Source of the DNA: CAZJHX01 sp964545715 | GTDB taxonomy: Bacteria; Myxococcota_A; UBA9042; GCA-2863065 | Assembly (NCBI GenBank): GCA_964545715.1 | Contig: CAZJHX010000145.1 | Location: forward strand, 1 to 26,636 | Length of the DNA stretch: 26,636 nucleotides | Direction of reading: 5' to 3' | Shown: positions 21,307 to 26,636 of the stretch, piece by piece | Layout: each line of letters opens with the position of its first letter | How positions within the stretch are numbered: the stretch's first letter is position 1 | Made by a program: the position numbers and the translations under genes | Notes under the pieces: model-generated | Databases searched by the model: none | What the model saw: only the letters and a program-made list of their open reading frames with translations | What the model was told of the DNA's origin: nothing

Positions 21307-23514
21307 TCAGGGCACGATGACGAGCAGCTTTACGTCCAGCGGCACAAACGACAGGTTTTGCACGGCCACGGTATTGGTGTCCGGCTGAAAGACGCGCAGC
21401 GGGGTGCCGCTGGTGCCGATGGTGTTGGACCCGCTCGTGGCCGGCGGTGTCGTGGCGCCGCTGATCGAGAACGCGTCGATGCGGATGCGTCCGACGCCGC
21501 CTTTGCCACCGTCCGAGCCGTAGCAGCCCTGCTTGTCCGTGATGCCCGCCGCGCCCGGGAGCGCCGAGACCGTACCTGAGATCAGGACGGAGCCCGAGAC
21601 GATCCAGATCGCGCCACCCGCGCCACCACCGCCGCCACCGCCGTCCCGGTCGTTGGTGACGTCGCCGCCCTTGCCGCCGTTGGCGTTGATGGTTCCCGTG
21701 ATCTGCACGCTTGGCGCGACCATCTTGATCGCGCCGCCGCCGCCTCCGCCACCACCGCCGGCGGAGTTTGCCGCGCCGCCGTATCCGCCGCCGCCACCGC
21801 CGCTGCCACCGGCCAGGATATCGGCGTCCAACGAGGCGAAGGCCGACCCACCGGCGCCGTTGCTGCCCGTGCTGCAGGGCGCGGGTTTGGAGGCCTCACC
21901 GGCAGACGCGTGACCGCCACCGCCGGCGCCGCCGCCATAGCTGCCGCTGCCGCCTGCCTGGCCTCCACCGAGGCCGCTGCCCTGTGTCGCGCTGCCGCCG
22001 TAGTCCGACTTGCCGCCCTTGCCGCCCCCGCCTCCGCCGCCCGCGCCGCCCGCGGCGTTGGGTCCCGTGGACGTGATCGTCTGGCCGTCTTTGCCGTTCA
22101 AGCTCAGCGTCCCGGCGATGGTCAGTGGGCCCTTGGACCGCACGATAAGCGGTGCGAGACCGGTGACGGTGACGTTGACGCCGGCCGGGATCTCAAACTC
22201 CGTAAAGTTGTGCGTACCGCCGCTCAGCGTTGTGTCGCTCTGCGGCTTGAACGCGCCGCTGGACCCGTCGCCGAGGTCCTCGCCGGACACGCTGGACCCG
22301 GTCAGGCTCCACTCGCCCGTGGCCAGATCCTTGAACCAGGCCTGCGCAAACACCAGATTGGTGCCGGCGCCGTGTGACAGCGTGGTGTTGCCGCCGGCGG
22401 CCAGGCCATCGATCTCCTTGGTAAAGACGCGGTCTTTGAACGACGCGTCGACGTACGCCTTGTTGGCCGCGTCCGTCCCGTCCGTCGGGGCGCCCAGGTC
22501 CTTGATCTGCTTGCCGTTGCCGTACATGTCGCCGGTGAACTGCAGCTTCTGGTTGGACAGCGTCGTGATCGCGATGTGCCAGGTCAGCAGCTTGCCGTCC
22601 ACGGTGTTGGTGTCGAACTTGTCGTCGATGACGTTCAGCAGCCAGTCGCCCTCGATGTTGGTGTCCACATAGACGTCCAGGCCGTTCTTGTTTGCCGGGT
22701 TCAGCGTTAGTGTCAGCCCCGTCTCGCCCGGCGAGGTCTTGTTGTAGAGCACGTGCGAGTTGCCGCCGGGGGAGAACATCGAGACCTTCACCTCGCCCAG
22801 GTCGCTGTGCTCGGTGAGCTCAAAAGACACCTCAAAGCTCTTTGCCACACCCACGTCCGGGATGCTGATGGTCGACGTGGACCCGATCGGGTGCTGGTCC
22901 TTGATGTCCAGCGGCGTGTCATTCGACGCAAACGTGTCTTTGAACGTGGTGGACAGCAGCCCGCCCGACACCTCGTCCAGCCCGTCGGCCGGCAGCAGCC
23001 CCGCGGAGATGCCGCCCGCTATCTTGGTGTAGAAGAGGTCCGACGCGATGACCGCTGCGACGGCCTCACCGTCGGTATAACCGGCCTCGGCGGCGGCTTT
23101 GATCAGCGCCACCACGTCCTCGTCCAGCGCGTCGCTGGTGATGCAGCCCGAGCACGACAGGTCCAGCGACCGGCCCGCCACCAGCGCAAACGGCTGAGAC
23201 GCGATCTGCTTGCGGGGCAGCTCCGGGTCGCCCTCGATCGCGACGCCGATCCAGATCGCGGCGTCCCCGGCCAGCACGTCCAACGGCAGATCGGTCAGCG
23301 CCAGCGCAAACACACCGTCGGTGACCTGCTGGTTGTTGAACTCACCGGACCACAGCACCGAGCCGCCGGTCTCGGCGTCCCAGGCCTTGATGACAAAGTC
23401 GTATTCGCCGTCGACGCTCTCGCCCGCTGTCGAGCTGGCGCGACCCTGCAGCACGGTGGTGTTGGGCGGCGCGGCAAGCGTCACGGCGGCGATCAACGCA
23501 GCAATCTGGCACAT
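21307..23514 (-). CDS. Secreted surface protein: P domain, tail-fibre motif and Gly-rich beta-helix-like region
   Basis: This 735-residue protein has a signal peptide (MCQIAALIAAVTLAAP). Residues about 20-115 match the N-terminal domain common in bacterial tail-fibre-like surface proteins (DGEYDFVIKAWDAETGG, then PRKQIASQPFALVAG). Residues about 205-320 look like a proprotein-convertase P domain, usually a beta-sandwich attached to secreted proteases; no protease domain is present. A tail-fibre motif follows at 333-358 (GKQIKDLGAP, DAANKAYVDA). About 545-690 is extremely Gly-rich, with repeated rungs such as SVQITGTINANGGKGG and SVLISGTVSA, suggesting a beta-helix. The start is chosen for its Shine-Dalgarno AGGAG six bases upstream. 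A structural or adhesive surface role is likely. Confidence 0.8.
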   Translation of the reverse strand: MCQIAALIAAVTLAAPPNTTVLQGRASSTAGESVDGEYDFVIKAWDAETGGSVLWSGEFNNQQVTDGVFALALTDLPLDVLAGDAAIWIGVAIEGDPELPRKQIASQPFALVAGRSLDLSCSGCITSDALDEDVVALIKAAAEAGYTDGEAVAAVIASDLFYTKIAGGISAGLLPADGLDEVSGGLLSTTFKDTFASNDTPLDIKDQHPIGSTSTISIPDVGVAKSFEVSFELTEHSDLGEVKVSMFSPGGNSHVLYNKTSPGETGLTLTLNPANKNGLDVYVDTNIEGDWLLNVIDDKFDTNTVDGKLLTWHIAITTLSNQKLQFTGDMYGNGKQIKDLGAPTDGTDAANKAYVDASFKDRVFTKEIDGLAAGGNTTLSHGAGTNLVFAQAWFKDLATGEWSLTGSSVSGEDLGDGSSGAFKPQSDTTLSGGTHNFTEFEIPAGVNVTVTGLAPLIVRSKGPLTIAGTLSLNGKDGQTITSTGPNAAGGAGGGGGGGKGGKSDYGGSATQGSGLGGGQAGGSGSYGGGAGGGGHASAGEASKPAPCSTGSNGAGGSAFASLDADILAGGSGGGGGGYGGAANSAGGGGGGGGGAIKMVAPSVQITGTINANGGKGGDVTNDRDGGGGGGGAGGAIWIVSGSVLISGTVSALPGAAGITDKQGCYGSDGGKGGVGRIRIDAFSISGATTPPATSGSNTIGTSGTPLRVFQPDTNTVAVQNLSFVPLDVKLLVIVP

Positions 23515-23547
23515 CGCGGTCTCCTGCTGTTTGTCTGAACCCGCCCA

Positions 23548-23574
23548 TTGTACGGAAGCGCGATCGGGTATGCT
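23548..23574 (+). promoter_or_regulatory. Weak candidate promoter for PHP lipoprotein gene
   Basis: TATGCT (23569-23574, 4 of 6 matches) lies eight bases before the ATG at 23583. A poor -35 (TTGTAC, 23548-23553) is 15 bp upstream, which is short. No ribosome-binding site is evident, so a leaderless or near-leaderless start is possible. Confidence 0.3.
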
Positions 23575-23582
23575 ACCGGGCG

Positions 23583-26348
23583 ATGAACCGCATGACGCGA
23601 CTGCTGTGGGTGCTCTGTTTTCTGTCGGGTTGTCCCGACTCGGACCCCGATCCGGCGCCCGTTCCCGATGCACAGCCCGATGTGTCTGCGGACGCCTCGG
23701 CGGATGTTGCGGATGCCGATGCCCCCGACACCGGCCCGCTGCCACCGCTCTTTGCCGGCGGCTGCCCCACGCCGGGGGTGGCCGAGGCGCGCATTATCGC
23801 GGATCCGGCGCTGCGGATGTCCGGTCCGGACGGCAGCGCAGGCGTCGGCGATGCGCTGCTGATCAACGAGCACGCGGCGTTTGTGGTCAGCGCGATAGAC
23901 AATCTGAAGACCTACTGGGCATACGGCGGGATTCTGATCGACGCCGTAGCACTGGACGGGTGTGCGCAGGCCGGTGAAGAGCGCTTTGAGGAGCTCGTGC
24001 CGCTGTTGGGGCACCTGGACGTGTCGGACTTCATCGGCGGGTCCGTGCTGCGCGGCTTTCGGGGCGAGTCGATCGAGATCCTGAACGACGGCGCCGACGG
24101 TGAGGCGGCGCGTGTGCGCGTGCACGGTGTCGACGACATGTTCTGGCTGGTCGAGCTGACGCTGGTCGCGGCCGCGTTCGAGAGCGGCAAGCCCCGCACG
24201 CTGAGCGGGCCGATGGGCGTGGAGGTGTGGATCGACTACATCCTGCCGCCCGACAGCTCGGTGCTGCGCATCGAGTTCAACGTGCAAAACACGCTGGCGG
24301 ACGAGCAGCCGATCCTGGTGGGGACGGCGCTGTGGCTGGGCGACTCGACCCAGCCGTTTTACAAGGCCCACACCAACATCGATGTCGGCGGCTTCGGCAT
24401 CGATCTGGGGCTGCCGTGGCTGGCCACTCAAGGCCCCGACGGCGCGCTGGCCTTCAATCTGCCCGAGGCGGAGGCCGGGACCCTGTCGATCTCAGGTGTG
24501 CGTGGCTTCTTGGATCTGGGCGCGGCCATCTTCGGCGCGCCGGTGCTGGACCCGGTCGGCGGCCTCGGCGACACGCTGCAGGAGGTCATGCATGTCAGCG
24601 TGGGTAAAACCGACGCCAACTCGGCGACCCGCGCGCTGCAGCCGCTGGACGACGTGACCATCGGGGAGCTGCTGCCGATCGAGGGCGTGGTCGCCGATCC
24701 CGACGGCGTGGCCGTGGCCGGCGTGATCGTCGACGTGGAGATCCAGGACGACACCGGCTGGGGCGTGCTGGACAAGGTGCGCACAGACGCCGACGGTCGG
24801 TTCTCGGGTGAGATCGCCAGCTTCGACGAGGACCGTCCGTACCGCCTCGTGGTGCAGGATCCCTCGCGCGACAACGGCCAGCCGACGCCGCTGTCGCTGC
24901 CTGCTGACGGGCCGATAGACATTGAAGTCGGCCGCGCCGGGACGCTCACGTGGGACGTGCGGGACGAGGACGGCGCCGGCATTCCTGCTCGCGTGATGCT
25001 GTTTGAGGGCACCAGCATGGTGCGCCGGACGTACGCCGACAGCACTCCCGGCGAGGAGGGCGTGCCCCCCGGCGACTACACAATCGTCGTCATGCGCGGC
25101 TACGAGTACGAGCCCGTGCATGTGGACATCACCATCCCCGATGGTGGGCAGGCCCACGTCGAGGCGACGATGAAGCGCGCGTTTGACACCACCGGCTGGG
25201 TGTCCGCCGACAGCCACATTCACGCCGGACCCAGCTCAGACAGCGACGTGGACATCACAACGCGCGTGCTCACCGCTGCGGCCAATGGGCTGGAGATCGC
25301 GATCTCCACGGACCACGAGGTCGTGTCCGACTGGTCGGTCGGCGTGGCGGAGCTTGGGTTGGACACCTGGATTCGGACCGTCATCGGCGAAGAGGTGACT
25401 GCGACGCTGCCCGAGCACATGAACATGTTTCCGGTGCCCGCCGCGCCCGACCACCCGCGCGGCGATCCGGTGATCTGGTATGGGCTGGACATCGAGGAGC
25501 TGACGGACGCCATGCGCGACCGTGGGGCGGGCGTCGTGCAGCTGAATCACCCAAAGGCCGGGTGCAACTATCTATGCCTGATCGGCTGGGACCGCGTGGC
25601 TGGTGCGCCGTCGCTGCAGGACCCGACCGCGCTGGGCTTCAAGCCGGACGCCGCGCTGTGGACGTGGGATATCGACGCGGTCGAGCTGATGAACAGCAAC
25701 AAGAACCCGTTCTTGAACCCGGACAAGCCTGAGAGCAGCGGGCTGTTTGACGACTGGCTGGGCTGGCACAACCTGGGCCACCGCATCACGGCGGTCGGGG
25801 TCACGGACACCCACGGGCATTCGCCGCCCGGCAGCCCGCGCACCTACCTGGCGCTGCCGACCGATGAGCCGAGCGAGGTCACCGACGATCAGCTGACCAA
25901 CGCCTACCTGGAGGGGCGCGCGTTCATCAGCACCGGGGCGTTTGCGCGCGTGACGATCAATGAGACGGCGGGGCTTGGCGACACGATCACCGACACCGAT
26001 GGCACCGTGGCGCTGAAGGTTCAGGTGCAGGCGCTGGAGGCTATCGACGTCCAATGGATCAGCGTGTTTGCCAACTGTGACGAGATCGCCAAGGTCGCGG
26101 CCGACGCGCCCGATTCGCTGATGAAGCTGGACACCGTGCTGGAGCTGGAGGTGGCGGCGGACGCCACGATCGTCGTGGCGGGCTTCGGCACCCAGCCGAT
26201 GCCGCTGGGCTTTCGGAACTTCTCCGCGCCCGGCGTGCCGCGCTTTATGACCAACCCCATCTTCGTGGATACGGACGGCAACGGCGCGTATGACCCGCCC
26301 GGCGGCAAAGAGTGTGCGTACTCGATCGCGCCGCCGGCGGCCGAGTGA
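23583..26348 (+). CDS. CehA/McbA-like PHP-domain metallohydrolase lipoprotein
   Basis: This 921-residue protein has a lipobox LSGC (Cys17) and a very Asp/Ala/Pro-rich linker to about residue 55. Residues about 60-370 are a beta-rich N-terminal region without a recognised name. Two carboxypeptidase-regulatory-like beta-sandwiches follow at about 380-540 (VDVEIQDDTG, then ARVMLFEGTSMVRRTY). The C-terminal third is a PHP-type metal-dependent hydrolase: HIH (His545, His547), TDHE (Asp577, His578), GEEV (Glu603-604), NHP (His656) and DTHGH (Asp742, His744). This set resembles the CehA/McbA family, whose known members cleave phosphoesters or carbamates. Its substrate cannot be predicted. It acts outside the cytoplasm. 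The stop codon overlaps the GTG start of the redoxin gene (GTGA). Confidence 0.88.
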   Translation: MNRMTRLLWVLCFLSGCPDSDPDPAPVPDAQPDVSADASADVADADAPDTGPLPPLFAGGCPTPGVAEARIIADPALRMSGPDGSAGVGDALLINEHAAFVVSAIDNLKTYWAYGGILIDAVALDGCAQAGEERFEELVPLLGHLDVSDFIGGSVLRGFRGESIEILNDGADGEAARVRVHGVDDMFWLVELTLVAAAFESGKPRTLSGPMGVEVWIDYILPPDSSVLRIEFNVQNTLADEQPILVGTALWLGDSTQPFYKAHTNIDVGGFGIDLGLPWLATQGPDGALAFNLPEAEAGTLSISGVRGFLDLGAAIFGAPVLDPVGGLGDTLQEVMHVSVGKTDANSATRALQPLDDVTIGELLPIEGVVADPDGVAVAGVIVDVEIQDDTGWGVLDKVRTDADGRFSGEIASFDEDRPYRLVVQDPSRDNGQPTPLSLPADGPIDIEVGRAGTLTWDVRDEDGAGIPARVMLFEGTSMVRRTYADSTPGEEGVPPGDYTIVVMRGYEYEPVHVDITIPDGGQAHVEATMKRAFDTTGWVSADSHIHAGPSSDSDVDITTRVLTAAANGLEIAISTDHEVVSDWSVGVAELGLDTWIRTVIGEEVTATLPEHMNMFPVPAAPDHPRGDPVIWYGLDIEELTDAMRDRGAGVVQLNHPKAGCNYLCLIGWDRVAGAPSLQDPTALGFKPDAALWTWDIDAVELMNSNKNPFLNPDKPESSGLFDDWLGWHNLGHRITAVGVTDTHGHSPPGSPRTYLALPTDEPSEVTDDQLTNAYLEGRAFISTGAFARVTINETAGLGDTITDTDGTVALKVQVQALEAIDVQWISVFANCDEIAKVAADAPDSLMKLDTVLELEVAADATIVVAGFGTQPMPLGFRNFSAPGVPRFMTNPIFVDTDGNGAYDPPGGKECAYSIAPPAAE

Positions 26349-26636
26349 CACGCCGCAGAGTCGCGGTCGGGCTCGTCGCGCTGCTGCTGCTGGTGTGGGC
26401 CTACGACTACTTCTGGCTCACGCGCGCGCGCACGCCCACGCACCTTGGGACAGCGCCCGCGTTCGACCTGCCCGATCAGAACGGCGACCGGGTCACGCTG
26501 GACCAGCTGCTGGCCCGGGGACCGGCGCTCGTGGTGTTTTATCGCGGGTACTGGTGACCGTATTGTCGCAAGCAGCTCGGCGAGCTGCAGACCATCGCAG
26601 GGGACCTGGCCGCCGCCGGTGCCGGCCTGGCCGCCA
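26345..26636 (+). CDS. Membrane-anchored AhpC/TSA-type redoxin selenoprotein (in-frame TGA as Sec), 3' end outside window
   Basis: The frame starts at a GTG overlapping the previous stop. It encodes Arg3-Arg5, one membrane helix (about 6-25) and a redoxin domain from about residue 36 (APAFDLPDQNGDRVTL). At 26555-26557 the frame meets TGA, but the translation continues perfectly as FYRGYW-[TGA]-PYCRKQLGELQ to the window end. In cysteine homologues this segment reads FYRG-x-WCPYC, so the TGA sits exactly where the peroxidatic Cys belongs (position 71), giving Sec-x-x-Cys with Cys74. A 7-bp hairpin follows at the distance needed for bacterial Sec insertion. The protein should reduce peroxides or thiols outside the membrane. 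A sequencing error or real stop is the alternative; redoxin selenoproteins are already known in bacteria. Confidence 0.8.
26555..26557 (+). other. In-frame TGA predicted to encode selenocysteine
   Basis: This codon replaces the active-site Cys codon of the redoxin (WUPYC). Coding homology is strong on both sides, which argues against a true stop. It needs selA, selB, selC and selD elsewhere in the genome. Confidence 0.8.
26572..26588 (+). promoter_or_regulatory. Candidate bacterial SECIS hairpin
   Basis: GCAGCTC and GAGCTGC form a perfect 7-bp stem with loop GGC. The apical loop starts 22 nt after the TGA and has G at its first two positions, both typical of bacterial SECIS elements. GTC (26565-26567) can pair with GAC (26590-26592) below an internal loop. 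The same bases encode QLGEL, so coding alone could create part of the palindrome. Confidence 0.6.

Noticed and set aside
21533..21913. Proline-rich plus-strand open frame
   Set aside because: It is the complement of glycine-codon runs in the minus-strand surface protein.
26345..26557. Reading the redoxin as a complete 70-residue protein ending at TGA
   Set aside because: The domain continues in frame past the TGA with the conserved PYC-x-x-QL-x-EL segment, so a true stop there is unlikely.
1..26636. CRISPR arrays, tRNA, rRNA, att sites or complete insertion sequences
   Set aside because: I saw no regularly spaced direct repeats, cloverleaf sequences, rRNA-like blocks or paired terminal repeats on either strand by eye; a covariance-model scan could still find a small RNA.

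Overview
This is a high-GC, densely packed chromosomal window, most likely from a Myxococcota or Bradymonadota-like (former deltaproteobacterial) organism. The clues are many secreted lipoproteins with Asp/Pro/Ala-rich linkers, Cys-rich and EGF-like surface proteins, a DUF1552/DUF1592 pair, an AgmX/PglI-type C-terminal domain, and a Gly-rich surface protein. I see no rRNA, tRNA, CRISPR array, prophage or complete insertion sequence. The only mobile-element protein is a REP-associated-type tyrosine transposase cut by the left edge.

Layout. 1-541: 5'-truncated Y1 transposase. 545-2820: a membrane fatty-acid desaturase (minus) and a Cys-rich lipoprotein (plus) diverge from only 35 bp. 3016-5031: lipoprotein with EGF-like domains and tail-fibre-type repeats. 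A 36-nt double-hairpin sequence follows both lipoprotein genes. 5127-8409: a glycyl-radical activase and glycyl-radical enzyme (GRE), overlapping, with dehydratase-type active-site residues and no metabolic neighbours. 8403-10118 (minus): secreted protein of unknown function. 10431-13979: a PepD-type dipeptidase, a lipoprotein that appears to carry two ExbD-like domains plus an AgmX/TonB-like C-terminus, and a zinc-ribbon protein. 14026-16249 (minus): an HTH regulator and small Cys-rich lipoprotein (ATGA-coupled), then another exported protein. 16353-19645: Tat-exported DUF1552 protein and DUF1592-type lipoprotein (ATGA-coupled). 19646-20803 (minus): thiolase. 20891-21298: small zinc-ribbon protein. 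21307-23514 (minus): secreted P-domain, Gly-rich protein. 23583-26348: CehA/McbA-like PHP metallohydrolase lipoprotein. 26345-26636: start of a membrane-anchored redoxin whose peroxidatic position is an in-frame TGA, read here as selenocysteine.

How the parts fit. The most system-like unit is the divergon at 15042-19645. An HTH regulator and a small lipoprotein face a DUF1552/DUF1592 operon. The small lipoprotein and the DUF1592 protein end in the same eight-cysteine tail, and the two mirror-image promoters enclose a TGCA-repeat, AT-rich putative operator. The second highlight is the redoxin selenoprotein, with a 7-bp hairpin at the right distance after the UGA, GTGA-coupled to the metallohydrolase. 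A third theme is transcription start at or next to the start codon: several promoters have a -10 hexamer 6-8 nt before the ATG/GTG, which suggests leaderless mRNAs. The GRE pair and the selenoprotein fit a cell that has anaerobic or low-oxygen metabolism and a Sec system. No function is established for most of the surface proteins.
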